Assembly: GCF_001429295.1 (NCBI RefSeq)
Contig: NZ_LMJL01000008.1
Location: 760,017-824,016 of the forward strand
Source of the DNA: Flavobacterium sp. Root935
GTDB taxonomy: Bacteria > Bacteroidota > Bacteroidia > Flavobacteriales > Flavobacteriaceae
DNA length: 64,000 nucleotides
Direction: 5' to 3'
Under the pieces are notes generated by a model. That model did not search any database. It was given only the letters and a program-made list of their open reading frames with translations, and was not told the origin of the DNA. Positions 19,276 through 28,172 of the stretch are shown here, one piece after another. Made by a program: the position numbers and the translations under genes. How positions within the stretch are numbered: the stretch's first letter is position 1; each line of letters begins with the position of its first letter.

Positions 19276-19605
19276 CTATTCCTCAAACTTTTTTTCTGCC
19301 AGGCGCAATCTAATGGTATGGATACGATCTTCTATTTCTTCTAAATCATTAAGAATATCATGTTTTTCGTAAACCGCCCTGTCTTCATTAACCATATTTT
19401 GCTCTTTTTCTGGAGCAAAAAGATCATTCAAATCTACATCTGGGAAGTTTTTACTTAAACTAATAAGGAATTCAGATCCAATATTAGCAGTACCATGTAA
19501 ATATCTTCCAATCATTACTGGGCTAAATCCTAAAATTTCGCCAACCTCTTTTTGCTTTAATCCTTTAGCTTTAAAGAATTTGCTTAATTTTTCGTTATAC
19601 ATCAT
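19276..19605 (-). CDS. XRE-family helix-turn-helix regulator
   Basis: 109 residues. The helix-turn-helix covers about residues 5-60 (LSKFFKAKGLKQKEVGEIL, then GFSPVMIGRYLHG). The C-terminal 40 residues are charged and predicted helical (LNDLEEIEDRIHTIRLRLAEKK), probably for dimerisation. It is divergent from two tiny genes across a 122-base gap, a layout typical of repressors controlling their neighbours. The targets are inferred only from position. Confidence 0.88.
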   Translation of the reverse strand: MMYNEKLSKFFKAKGLKQKEVGEILGFSPVMIGRYLHGTANIGSEFLISLSKNFPDVDLNDLFAPEKEQNMVNEDRAVYEKHDILNDLEEIEDRIHTIRLRLAEKKFEE

Positions 19606-19727
19606 TATTTAAATTCAATATAAAATGTACTCAAAATACTTTTTTTAACATAAAAACTTATTTAAAATATAATATTTTTCTTACATTTACATAAATTATA
19701 AAAGATTAAGTTATTAATAGCAAATAT

Positions 19728-19997
19728 ATGTCAAAATTAATCAAAAACAGCAATTTTAAAGAAGATAATTCTCACAACCTAAAAGCTTACGAATTTATTG
19801 ACAAGCATTTACCAGTTACCTATGTCGACTTAACTATCGCTTGCCTGCTTAAAAAAGGAAAAACTCCTCCAAGTAAAGCTTTGATTAGAAATGTAAGAAA
19901 TAAAGCAATATTAAGAAATGACATTTTGCTTGCATTGGTAGAAGTAGCTGCAGAAAATAAAGAGGCAATTGAAAAAATTAAACTTATAACTTCTTAA
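19728..19997 (+). CDS. Small protein of unknown function, divergent from XRE regulator
   Basis: 89 residues, soluble, basic and mostly helical, with no signal or membrane segment. A short internal repeat-like pattern (NVRNKAILRNDILLALVEVAAENKEA) suggests a helical bundle. A second small gene follows 21 bases later, so the two form an operon. I do not recognise the family. Its position opposite an XRE gene hints at regulation by that protein, or that it is a relic of a mobile element. Confidence 0.65.
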   Translation: MSKLIKNSNFKEDNSHNLKAYEFIDKHLPVTYVDLTIACLLKKGKTPPSKALIRNVRNKAILRNDILLALVEVAAENKEAIEKIKLITS

Positions 19998-20018
19998 AAA
20001 GATTTCTAACCGAATCTT

Positions 20019-20237
20019 ATGAAAAATAACATTATGATCAACCAGGATATACACAACACAAAAGAAGAATACCAAATCGATTTTACTAATGATCTGCTCA
20101 GAAATAAATCTCTTACCCTAGACGATTTAGCAAACCTAAACTTATACGGAATGACTCCTGAACAATATATAGAAGGTGCAGAAATACATTTCAGATGTTT
20201 TAATCAGCTTAAAAAAATAGAAGCTGAATTAAATTAA
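20019..20237 (+). CDS. Small acidic protein of unknown function
   Basis: 72 residues, with a second possible start at Met6. It is acidic and helical (LLRNKSLTLDDLANLNLYG, then MTPEQYIEGAEIHFRCF). No motif is recognised. It is the second gene of the pair divergent from the XRE regulator. Confidence 0.6.
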   Translation: MKNNIMINQDIHNTKEEYQIDFTNDLLRNKSLTLDDLANLNLYGMTPEQYIEGAEIHFRCFNQLKKIEAELN

Positions 20238-20308
20238 AACTATTTTTTTATTTTGTCTCGAAATTGTTTTTTTTTGGAATGCTGCTAAAAAATGATGTTT
20301 TTTTTGAT

Positions 20309-21130
20309 TTAGAAAATTCCCATATTTTCTGGTTTGATTGTAAAGCCTAAACGGAGCATGCTTTTATGTTCCTGATAATCTATTAAACTTTCTGTATATC
20401 CCACAAACCATTGCAATGTAATGTAATAATTTTCGTCTTTATAGGGTTTCCAGTTCAGCTGCGTCTGCAGAGAACCATAATTGATGAGTCCGCTTCCTTT
20501 TCTAAAAAGAACGTCGGCACTCCATCTTCCTGGCTGAATCTGATAAGTTGCGCTTGCCTCACCATAACCGACATACTTGGTTAATCCAGGATTATCTTCT
20601 TTATCAACTAGCGGAATCCAGCCTCTAATTCCAACTGTCCATCTCGGAGAAACTTGTGATTTTAATGAAAAGGCAAGCATATTCCAAGTTCTTGAATAGA
20701 TCGAATCTCTTCCGTTTGATTCGTGTTCCAACGAAATTGTTCCATACGTTAATCTTCCGCCTTTTAAATAAAACGGACGAACGATAGCAACTCCAGGATT
20801 AAAATTAATTTCTGAAAAGGGTTTTGAACTTGCGTAAATATCCCAAAATGCTTTTTGAGTGTACATTAGATAAGGGAAAAATCCACCCCATAAAGGTTTT
20901 GAGTTTAGTCGGAGTTTAAAACTAACTTGATACTTTACATCTGCAGAATTTCGTGTAATGGGTTCGCTCAACGGTATACCGGTTAAAAAATAATTATCCT
21001 TATGAACAGAAAAGCTATGTTCTTTTAACAATGAATCTGCGGCGCGGAAATTTTTTTTCTCTTCTACAATTTGTGAGTTGGATGTGATTGTAAACAATAT
21101 GAAACAAGTCAATAGGTATTTAAAGTACAT
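20309..21130 (-). CDS. pldA: Outer membrane phospholipase A1 (OMPLA)
   Basis: 273 residues with a signal peptide (MYFKYLLTCFILFTITSNS). The OMPLA active-site segment EHESNGRDS lies at residues 135-143, giving His136 and Ser138, with the third catalytic residue Asn150 in SRTWNM. Alternating beta strands ending in LRLGFTIKPENMGIF fit a 12-stranded outer-membrane barrel. OMPLA hydrolyses phospholipids that appear in the outer leaflet. Family enzymes are calcium-dependent dimers. A stand-alone gene. Confidence 0.9.
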   Translation of the reverse strand: MYFKYLLTCFILFTITSNSQIVEEKKNFRAADSLLKEHSFSVHKDNYFLTGIPLSEPITRNSADVKYQVSFKLRLNSKPLWGGFFPYLMYTQKAFWDIYASSKPFSEINFNPGVAIVRPFYLKGGRLTYGTISLEHESNGRDSIYSRTWNMLAFSLKSQVSPRWTVGIRGWIPLVDKEDNPGLTKYVGYGEASATYQIQPGRWSADVLFRKGSGLINYGSLQTQLNWKPYKDENYYITLQWFVGYTESLIDYQEHKSMLRLGFTIKPENMGIF

Positions 21131-21207
21131 TTTTATGATTTAAAGTTGGAGCTTTATTGTAAGCTTTTACACTAATGTACGTTATTTTTACTGAATTTAA
21201 AAATTGC

Positions 21208-22392
21208 TTATTTCAACATTTTTTTATTAGTATTTCTGCTTTTCCAATACAAAAGATACAAGAGTCCCGTTATTATTATTAGGATGTCTATTTTGAAAAT
21301 CTGCGGTATTCGCATTATATGATCGCTATAGTAGCTTCCTCCTAACAATGCACCAAACCCAATTCCTATTTCCATAGAAATATACATTGTGGCTACTGCT
21401 TTGCCGCGGTGTTCTGGATTGCTTAAATCGATTGTCCATGCACTTATTGCTGGAGATAAAATTCCAGTTCCCATTCCGTAAAGGGCTGCGCCTGCTAATA
21501 GCATATTTATATGAGTGCCTTCGCTTATTACAAATAATGCAATTGCAGTTACCACTAGTCCTGCTAATATGACATTCGTTCTTCCGTGTCTGTCAGAAAC
21601 TTTTCCAGCTCCAAATCTTATCAGAACAGATGCTATTGTAAAGGCTGTAAAAAATATTCCTTTATTCTGTGCTCCCAAATGTTCGCTCCAATCTGGAATC
21701 AATGTCAAAATCAAACCATAGGCTGTATAAGAAAAGAAAGTGATGATTCCTGCAGGAAGTGCCCCAACATCTATAATATCTTTTCGACCGATATAAAACA
21801 TAGATCTATGAAGTTTTTCTTTTGTTGCTAAAGTTTCTTTCATGTTCATTACAATGACAATTGAAAGAAAGGCAAGAAATGACGAACCATAAAACATAAC
21901 ATCAATTCCATAAGCATTTACAACCCAGCCGCCTAATGCAGGTCCTAAAGCACCGCCAATACTAAAACATAAACCATGCAAACCTAATGCTTCGCCCCAG
22001 CGCTCCTGCGGAATAATATCTGCTACATAAGCAGAAGTCGCAGTAGGCTTAAATCCGGTTGAAAAACCATGAACTAAACGCAAAAGTAAAAATCCAGAAA
22101 CTGAACTTAAGATGGGATATAAAAATCCGCAGATCAAGCAAACGACAGATCCTACAGCCATTACAGGAACGCGTCCCCATTTATCGGTTAGTTTTCCGCT
22201 AAAAGGCCTCGAAATTGCTGCTGTTAAAGTAAATAATGAAATAATTAATCCTTTATATTCTGCTCCTCCTAGACTACTTAAATAACTTGGAAGTTCTGGA
22301 ATTATCATATTAAAACTTGACGAGAACAAAAGCGAGCTCATGCAAAGCAGAATGAATTGAAGCGTATAAATAGATTTTTTATTTTGTGACAT
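21208..22392 (-). CDS. MFS transporter
   Basis: 394 residues with about twelve membrane segments. The major-facilitator loop 2-3 motif GKLTDKWGRVPVM sits near residue 64 and its partial repeat GKVSDRHGRTNVI near residue 260. VADIIPQERWGEALGLHG near residue 128 resembles drug-efflux MFS members. Substrate cannot be told from the sequence. No regulator gene is adjacent. Confidence 0.9.
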   Translation of the reverse strand: MSQNKKSIYTLQFILLCMSSLLFSSSFNMIIPELPSYLSSLGGAEYKGLIISLFTLTAAISRPFSGKLTDKWGRVPVMAVGSVVCLICGFLYPILSSVSGFLLLRLVHGFSTGFKPTATSAYVADIIPQERWGEALGLHGLCFSIGGALGPALGGWVVNAYGIDVMFYGSSFLAFLSIVIVMNMKETLATKEKLHRSMFYIGRKDIIDVGALPAGIITFFSYTAYGLILTLIPDWSEHLGAQNKGIFFTAFTIASVLIRFGAGKVSDRHGRTNVILAGLVVTAIALFVISEGTHINMLLAGAALYGMGTGILSPAISAWTIDLSNPEHRGKAVATMYISMEIGIGFGALLGGSYYSDHIMRIPQIFKIDILIIITGLLYLLYWKSRNTNKKMLK

Positions 22393-22520
22393 TATCAGGC
22401 TGTTAGAATAATTGCTGCGAAGCGAAGAATGGAATAAATCGCAGGCTGCAAATATACTTTTCTATTCTGAAAAAGCTTTTAATAAATCTTCTAAAAATTG
22501 CTTTCAATTTCAGTCAATTC

Positions 22521-22552
22521 AAAAAAAAGAAAAGCCACTCAAAGGAGTGGCT
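22521..22552 (-). terminator. Intrinsic terminator after the tRNA-like gene
   Basis: An 8-bp stem AGCCACTC / GAGTGGCT with a 4-base loop. On the minus strand it is followed by a T-rich tract broken by a single C. It starts 5 bases past the 3' end of the tRNA-like gene, which argues that the gene is transcribed. Confidence 0.9.
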
Positions 22553-22557
22553 ATTTG

Positions 22558-22633
22558 CGAACGCAGAAGGATTCGAACCCCCGACCGTTCCCGACTGAAG
22601 TTGGGAGACTCTAACCAGCTGAGCTATGCATTC
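22558..22633 (-). tRNA. tRNA-like gene with atypical anticodon arm; amino acid undetermined
   Basis: 76 bases on the minus strand fold as a cloverleaf. A 7-bp acceptor stem pairs GAATGCA with TGCGTTC, the D arm is GCTC-AGCTGGTTA-GAGT, and a 5-bp T stem closes the standard TTCGAAT loop. No CCA is encoded. The anticodon arm TCCCA-ACTTCAGT-CGGGA has an 8-base loop and an A-C mismatch at its base, and the variable loop has 6 bases. Counting from the 5' side gives UUC (Glu) but then position 33 is C. Keeping U33 gives UCA, which would read UGA. A terminator follows directly. It may be a functional unusual tRNA or a decaying one. Confidence 0.7.
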
Positions 22634-22653
22634 GTAATAAATTTTAGAGTTAC

Positions 22654-23106
22654 TTACATCATAAAATATAAAGCTCTCTGCAATACTTCGAGCTGCTTTT
22701 TGGGCATTTTTGATTTTACAAATTTGTTCTGAGATAATTTTGGAAGCAGCGATGAAGACTTTTTAAAGCATACTTTTAAATCTTCAAAAATTTCTGTTTT
22801 TGACTTTGAGGCATCTATTAAAATTAAATCTTTTATCTCTTCTATTCTAGATAAGCTGTTATAGAGATGTTTACTAAATAAGCAAACCATAGAATTTGTA
22901 TTTATTCCGTCTAATTCGAAAAAATCTACTAATTCAGAATATTCATAAACTACAAAGACAGAATGATCAAAACCTCCCGATTTATTTTCATTTTTCAACA
23001 AGAAGGAATCTTCAGAAAAGTCAAATTCACTCTTGAACTTTCTTTTGAACATTTTTAAAAAAATACCTTTATTATCGCGAACTAAAACTTTTTCTTTTTT
23101 AATCAT
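22654..23106 (-). CDS. Hypothetical protein, receiver-like fold possible
   Basis: 150 residues, no signal peptide. The pattern of alternating hydrophobic strands and helices (HSVFVVYEYSELVDFF, SMVCLFSKHLYNSL, DLILIDASKSKTEIFEDL) resembles a degenerate response-regulator receiver fold, without the phosphoacceptor signature. This is inference only. The C-terminal tail is basic (KSKMPKKQLEVLQRALYF). It ends 20 bases before the tRNA-like gene on the same strand and may share a transcript with it. Confidence 0.6.
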   Translation of the reverse strand: MIKKEKVLVRDNKGIFLKMFKRKFKSEFDFSEDSFLLKNENKSGGFDHSVFVVYEYSELVDFFELDGINTNSMVCLFSKHLYNSLSRIEEIKDLILIDASKSKTEIFEDLKVCFKKSSSLLPKLSQNKFVKSKMPKKQLEVLQRALYFMM

Positions 23107-23694
23107 CTCTCAAGATTTAGCATTTTTATCCTTATTTATAATAGATTATACTTCAACAACATAAAACACGAAAATCCCTTATATTCTCATATCGGGACTT
23201 TAATTAAAATCATATATAGTTTTTACAAAATAAGTACTGTTCATTTTTAGCTGACTTGTAAAATGAAGAATACATACGAGCAAAAACATGTATGCAAATG
23301 GCTCAATCGCAATGCTATTAAGCCTCAAATAGGATTTGGGAGCTTTGTAAAGTTGTATAAAGAAGGTTAGATGTATTGGGTATTTCCATTAAAGAAAACA
23401 GAATATATAACATCTTGGAGATAAGGGAGATTTAAAAGTTTTTATATGAATTAAGAACACGAATCATATAAGGAAAAATATTCCTCAATAGTCAGGACTA
23501 TAAAAGGAACTTAAAATAAGTAACAGGCGTAGAGGTAATTTCAAAAGGGATGAGCTCGACATTTTATCGAGCTCATTATTAACTTCATCATAAAATTATT
23601 TAAGTTTTTGACATCGTTTATTTACACTTGATAATAAGTATCTAGATTTAAATAATTAACAAGCATCCGTAAAAATTAAATCAGAAAAATAATT
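23107..23694. other. Gene-poor 588-base gap between hypothetical gene and exopolysaccharide locus
   Basis: No intact gene. An ATG at 23263 opens a 35-codon plus-strand ORF (MKNTYEQKHVCKWLNRNAI, ending near 23370). A second open stretch in another frame continues it (LDVLGISIKENRIYNILEI), which looks like a frameshifted, decayed small gene, but the family is not recognised. A possible weak hairpin lies at about 23173-23198, and a strong one at 23550-23576. Confidence 0.4.
23550..23576 (-). terminator. Probable terminator of the exopolysaccharide locus
   Basis: A 10-bp perfect stem ATGAGCTCGA / TCGAGCTCAT with a 7-base loop lies about 120 bases downstream of the last minus-strand gene of the locus. 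The minus-strand tail after the stem is only mildly T-rich, so termination is likely but not certain. Confidence 0.5.
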
Positions 23695-23898
23695 TTAGAC
23701 TCCAACATTTAAGTTTTGAGTTTCAGACGGACTGTAATTTTTCAGTTTTTTAATTTTATCGTTTAATTTCAAAACTCGATCCAATTGCTTTTGTTGGATC
23801 GTGTATTTAGTATAATATTTATACCACTCTTTTCCAATAAAAAAGGTTGTCACAGAAACTCCTGTGAGTAAACCAATAAGGTAATTAGTCATGTCCAT
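23695..23898 (-). CDS. Small membrane protein at the end of the exopolysaccharide locus
   Basis: 67 residues. One hydrophobic helix at about residues 5-23 (NYLIGLLTGVSVTTFFIG) is followed by a basic, helical cytoplasmic-looking tail (YTIQQKQLDRVLKLNDKIKK). It starts 56 bases after the WcaJ-like gene on the same strand. The function is unknown; position suggests cotranscription with the locus. Confidence 0.55.
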   Translation of the reverse strand: MDMTNYLIGLLTGVSVTTFFIGKEWYKYYTKYTIQQKQLDRVLKLNDKIKKLKNYSPSETQNLNVGV

Positions 23899-23954
23899 AA
23901 TTTCTTCTATTTAAGTTTATTAGTTTATTTTTTGGTTTATTTATTTTATAATTT

Positions 23955-25355
23955 TTAAAAAGCATTTTTATCTCCTTTTAAGGTTACAATAACTGTTAGA
24001 AAGCAAATTTTGATATCCTTAATCAGACTCCAGCGCTGCACGTATTCAATATCTGTTGTCACACGGCGTTTCATATCTGATACTTTTTTAGTTTCGCCTC
24101 TAAGGCCCGAAACTTGGGCCAGACCTGTAATTCCTGGTTTAACAAAATGACGTACCATAAAATTATTGATATGGTCATTATAGTCAGATGTGTGCTTAAT
24201 CATATGAGGGCGCGGCCCTACGACACTCATATTTCCTATCAAAACATTAAAGAACTGCGGCATTTCGTCTAAACTGGTACGGCGGATAAATTTTCCTATT
24301 GGCGTTACTCTGCTGTCTCCTTTTTGTGCCTGCTGGGTTTCGTCTCCCATATTGACATACATGCTTCGGAATTTATAACACCAAAAATGCTGGTTCTTTT
24401 TACCCGTTCGCATTTGTTTGAATAAAACTGGACCTTTACTTTGTTTTTTAATTAAAAAAGCTAACAAAGGATACAGCCAGGACAAGATGAAAATAATAAC
24501 CAAAATACTGAAAGCTAGATCAAATATTCTTTTTGCTAATCTATTATAAGCATTTTGTAAAGGCTCAAAACGGGGCTTGATAACATGAAAATTATTTAAA
24601 TGAGTTGAGTTAAAGTGTTTTTTTGAAATTGATGAAAAATCGGGTACAAATTTCAAACGCATACAATGCTTGTCACCAAGCTCAAAGAAATAATTCAAAT
24701 CTGAAATAAAATCAGGTTTAGTAACTATGTACAATTCATTTATATTATTTTCAGATGCATTATGAATGGCGTCACAAAGTGCCAAGGAAAAATCTTCATT
24801 ACTTGTGTATTCTACAGACGAATTTTCGTTAAGAATACCCACAAAATTTATGAAGAATGAATTGTTTTCTAAATGAGAAGCCAATTCGATACTTGTTTTA
24901 TTAAAGCCCCATATTGCAACTGTATATTGCTTAAAAACCCAGCCTTTTATTTTTCCGATAACTACTGTAAACAAAATTCTGGAAAACAAAAAGTAAGACA
25001 GTAAAAAACTCAACTGTATTAAATTTGCCTTGCTTCCAAAGAAGTACAAAACGTCATCCTGAAAAATGAAAATATAACTGTGCCATAATATTCTTTGTGT
25101 AAAGAAAGCACGCCAGCTGTTTCTAAAAAATTCATCTAAACTAAAAAGAACGTCTACTCGATACAATTGAAAATAAGTAACTGAAAACAACCAGCTTAAA
25201 ATTGTAATCGGAATCATTTTATTTAGAAATAATCCATTCCAACCAATATTTTCTTCAGTTGCAAAATTCAAAAATATCATAGTCCCTAAAACCATCGCAA
25301 TCATATCTACAATGGCGCAGCACATTATGAAAGTAAATTTATGTCTGTTTCGCAT
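23955..25355 (-). CDS. Polyprenyl-phosphate sugar-phosphate transferase (WcaJ-like)
   Basis: 466 residues. Four N-terminal membrane segments, a soluble Rossmann-like middle (about 140-250) and a fifth hydrophobic helix precede the bacterial sugar-transferase domain (from about residue 268). That domain contains GPVLFKQMRTGKKNQHFWCY, RRTSLDEMPQFFNVLIGNMS, VGPRPHM and GITGLAQVSGLRGET. It is the priming enzyme that moves a hexose-1-phosphate, probably glucose-1-P, onto undecaprenyl phosphate to start the exopolysaccharide repeat unit. The start overlaps the end of the VanZ-like gene by 17 bases. Confidence 0.93.
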   Translation of the reverse strand: MRNRHKFTFIMCCAIVDMIAMVLGTMIFLNFATEENIGWNGLFLNKMIPITILSWLFSVTYFQLYRVDVLFSLDEFFRNSWRAFFTQRILWHSYIFIFQDDVLYFFGSKANLIQLSFLLSYFLFSRILFTVVIGKIKGWVFKQYTVAIWGFNKTSIELASHLENNSFFINFVGILNENSSVEYTSNEDFSLALCDAIHNASENNINELYIVTKPDFISDLNYFFELGDKHCMRLKFVPDFSSISKKHFNSTHLNNFHVIKPRFEPLQNAYNRLAKRIFDLAFSILVIIFILSWLYPLLAFLIKKQSKGPVLFKQMRTGKKNQHFWCYKFRSMYVNMGDETQQAQKGDSRVTPIGKFIRRTSLDEMPQFFNVLIGNMSVVGPRPHMIKHTSDYNDHINNFMVRHFVKPGITGLAQVSGLRGETKKVSDMKRRVTTDIEYVQRWSLIKDIKICFLTVIVTLKGDKNAF

Positions 25356-25743
25356 TTCTTATCTTTTTCAATAAATTGTAACACAATGCTCCTATTAAAC
25401 TTCCAACGATTCCATAAAAAATATCCATCAAATCGGGGCTTCTTCTCTGGATCAAAAACTGTCCTCCCTCAGCTATACATACTATTATTGTTGCGATCCC
25501 AATATTTTGTATGAAATTCAAATTTTTGCTATTATATTCACTCTGTTCCGTATAGATTTCCAACAAGAAACCTACAGCTAAAAAAGGAACAGCAGTACGC
25601 AAATTATAATAATGGTTACTCCAGTTCAAAAGCCATCTTGGCAGATAGGTTTCTCCCCCAAAACCAGGATCAGACAGCCACGAAAAATAAAAAACGGCAC
25701 CAATAACAAAGAGCAATAGCAATAGAACTATTTTATGAAACAT
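25339..25743 (-). CDS. VanZ-like family membrane protein
   Basis: 134 residues with about four membrane helices. The C-terminal segment PDLMDIFYGIVGSLIGALCY matches the VanZ-like domain, in which a conserved Asp-(x)n-Gly pair lies in the last helices. The family is found beside exopolysaccharide and glycopeptide-resistance genes, with no settled biochemical role. It overlaps the WcaJ-like gene and is 38 bases from Wzc, so all three are cotranscribed. Confidence 0.82.
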   Translation of the reverse strand: MFHKIVLLLLLFVIGAVFYFSWLSDPGFGGETYLPRWLLNWSNHYYNLRTAVPFLAVGFLLEIYTEQSEYNSKNLNFIQNIGIATIIVCIAEGGQFLIQRRSPDLMDIFYGIVGSLIGALCYNLLKKIRNAKQT

Positions 25744-25781
25744 TTTATATTATTTAATTTTAGTAAATGGCTTTGTATTGC

Positions 25782-28127
25782 TTAAGCGCCTTTTACAGCA
25801 AGACTTCTTTTATACCAAGGTTTCTTTACTTTTGCTTCTTGATACTGGTAGCCGTAGCTTACGCCATAACCGTATCCGTATGCCGTTTTCATGTTTACGC
25901 CGTTTATAACAATTCCGACATTTTTTAATTGTTCTTTTTTAATAAAATTACTTACCTGGACTAAATTGCTTTTATCTGTATAATCGTATTTTACTACAAA
26001 GACTGTTACGTCTGCCAAATGACTAAAATTCAGTGTATCAGAAACTATTTGCACAGGAGCCGTATCTAGAATGATGTAGTCATAAATTTTTCTAGCTTCT
26101 TCAATCAAGGAATCAAAATTAGAATTGGTTATTAATTGAGAAGGATTTGGCGGTGTTTCTCCTGCAAACAAGACGTCTAAGTTGGTAGAAAAATTATTGT
26201 CTTTCTGCAAAAATTCTTTCCAGTCGTCTGCTTTATTAGCTAAGAAATTAGAGAGTCCTAATACGTTTCTATTGATACTAAAATAATCGTGTAATTGAGG
26301 ATTTCTTAAATCGACTCCAATAAGCAGTACTTTTTTATTGAGATTACTAATTGTTATGGCATTATGAAAAGCACAAAACGATTTTCCTTCTCCCTGAATA
26401 GATGATGTAAACAGTATTACATTTCCTTTACTTTCCTTATTTCTGGGCAGCAGATAGGATATATTTGACATTAAGGCTCGTGATGCTTCTGCAATCAGCG
26501 AACGAGAAGTCGCAGTGTTGTCCAGTTTTTCGCTTGTATTTATTTTAGGAATATGTCCCAAAATTGGAATGTCGGCAATTACCTTTTGAATATCCTCTTC
26601 GTTGTGAATTTTGGTATCTAAGAATAATCTAAGATATGTGAACCCGAAAGGAATAAGTAAACCAAACATAAAAGCTCCTAACATAAATGCTTTTGGCTGC
26701 GGAAAAATTGCCGAATAATTGGTTTCAGGAGCATTTAAAGTTTTTAGGTTTGATTCTAAAATTGCGCCGTTTAAAACTGCTTCTTCTTTCTTTTGCAATA
26801 ATGCCACATAAGTTTCTTCTTTCATATTAAGATTGCTATTGATATTACCCAATACTTTATCCTTTGTAGGAATGCTTTTTACTTTTGCTTCGGCAATACT
26901 TTGTTCTGATTTATTTGCTCTACTATTTTGAATTAGAAAGTTTAAATACCCTTCCAGCGTATTTAATATTTCTTGTTTTTGAACCTTTAACTGGGTCATT
27001 AAACTAATATACGCAGGATTATTTTTTTGTGCTCTTTCTAAGATCAGCTGGCTGTCCATTAGTTTTGCATTGTAATTTACAAGCATCTGATTAACAGCTG
27101 GAGAATCTAAATTATAACCTGTACCCAAAGTTTGTGCAACGCCAGATTGTTTAATATCGTTAATCGCAAAATTGGTAAGTGTTATTTGACGTTCGTTGAG
27201 CATAGAGCTCTCTTTTGTCTGGCTTCTATCGGCTGTTTTTTCAACGATGTAATTGTCCATTACCCCGATATCATTATTTTGCAGGTATTTTTCTTTTACA
27301 CTTTCTATAGAATCTTTTTCTTTGGTGAAATTTTTTATCCTCTGATTTAAATAAGAAACCGTATTACTAAATACTTTTTGCTTGTTGATGACAATATTTT
27401 TATCCAGCAACGTGATCATCTCGTTTAATATTTTTCTGGAACGATCTGGACTTGAACCTGTATGTTGTAATTCTATTACTCCTTGTGCTTTTTCGTCAGA
27501 TAAAACAATAAGCGCTTCTTTCAGATTTTTTAAAGCTATATCTGTCGGTTCAATTTTTACCTTATAATCATTCTCAAAATAATAGGCTGGATTCTTTTTT
27601 GCTTTTGCAGATAATTGAATTTTAAATGGCAGTCCATACACTGGTTCATTGCTTTGATATCCTTTAATTCTGAAACTTTTTTCTGCAGCTGGATCTGTTA
27701 CCGTAAATCCTTCTTTGTCTATTTTAATTTCATAGGTAACTTGTGGCAGTGAATCTCTAGAAACTGTTGGAATCAAAACAAAAGGAACTTCATTTATATA
27801 ATTATTTTGTACAGTATATGCTTTTTCAAAATAGCTGAAATTTAAATTCAAATTCTTTACTACACCCAACAAAAACTCATTGGAAGTCATCAGTCTAATT
27901 TCGTCTTCTAAATTATCCTCACTACTTTTTTTGTCTGTACTGATGGTAATTATTTTGGTTTTGTCTTCTTGTTTTTTATCAATAAAGATCGTAGCCGAAG
28001 TTTCGTATGTTGGCGGCGTTATTTTTATGAAAATATAAGCAGCACCTACAAATACAATTAAGCTAAGTAAAAACCAAGGCCAATACTGAAAATACTTTAA
28101 AAATTCTTTTTTAAAATCCATAACCAT
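25782..28127 (-). CDS. wzc: Wzc-type polysaccharide copolymerase / tyrosine autokinase
   Basis: 781 residues. A Wzz-like chain-length domain spans two membrane helices (near residues 18-35 and 490-510), with a large periplasmic helical part between them. The cytoplasmic BY-kinase domain has the Walker A TSSIQGEGKSFCAFHNA near residue 570, Walker A' VLLIGVDLRNP, and Walker B YDYIILDTAP. The C-terminus is a tyrosine cluster (YGYGYGVSYGYQYQ), the usual autophosphorylation tail. It controls export and chain length together with the Wza-like protein 45 bases upstream. A second start 6 bases in (MDFKKEF) is equally plausible. Confidence 0.95.
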   Translation of the reverse strand: MVMDFKKEFLKYFQYWPWFLLSLIVFVGAAYIFIKITPPTYETSATIFIDKKQEDKTKIITISTDKKSSEDNLEDEIRLMTSNEFLLGVVKNLNLNFSYFEKAYTVQNNYINEVPFVLIPTVSRDSLPQVTYEIKIDKEGFTVTDPAAEKSFRIKGYQSNEPVYGLPFKIQLSAKAKKNPAYYFENDYKVKIEPTDIALKNLKEALIVLSDEKAQGVIELQHTGSSPDRSRKILNEMITLLDKNIVINKQKVFSNTVSYLNQRIKNFTKEKDSIESVKEKYLQNNDIGVMDNYIVEKTADRSQTKESSMLNERQITLTNFAINDIKQSGVAQTLGTGYNLDSPAVNQMLVNYNAKLMDSQLILERAQKNNPAYISLMTQLKVQKQEILNTLEGYLNFLIQNSRANKSEQSIAEAKVKSIPTKDKVLGNINSNLNMKEETYVALLQKKEEAVLNGAILESNLKTLNAPETNYSAIFPQPKAFMLGAFMFGLLIPFGFTYLRLFLDTKIHNEEDIQKVIADIPILGHIPKINTSEKLDNTATSRSLIAEASRALMSNISYLLPRNKESKGNVILFTSSIQGEGKSFCAFHNAITISNLNKKVLLIGVDLRNPQLHDYFSINRNVLGLSNFLANKADDWKEFLQKDNNFSTNLDVLFAGETPPNPSQLITNSNFDSLIEEARKIYDYIILDTAPVQIVSDTLNFSHLADVTVFVVKYDYTDKSNLVQVSNFIKKEQLKNVGIVINGVNMKTAYGYGYGVSYGYQYQEAKVKKPWYKRSLAVKGA

Positions 28128-28172
28128 TTAATTAATTAGCAATTCTATTACTCTATTTTTTACTTGTAAATT

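Noticed and set aside
22412..22732. 106-codon plus-strand ORF containing RLKLGDSNQLSYAFV
   Set aside because: It is the antisense of the tRNA-like gene and its flanks; this peptide is a known kind of artefact of translating tRNA antisense.
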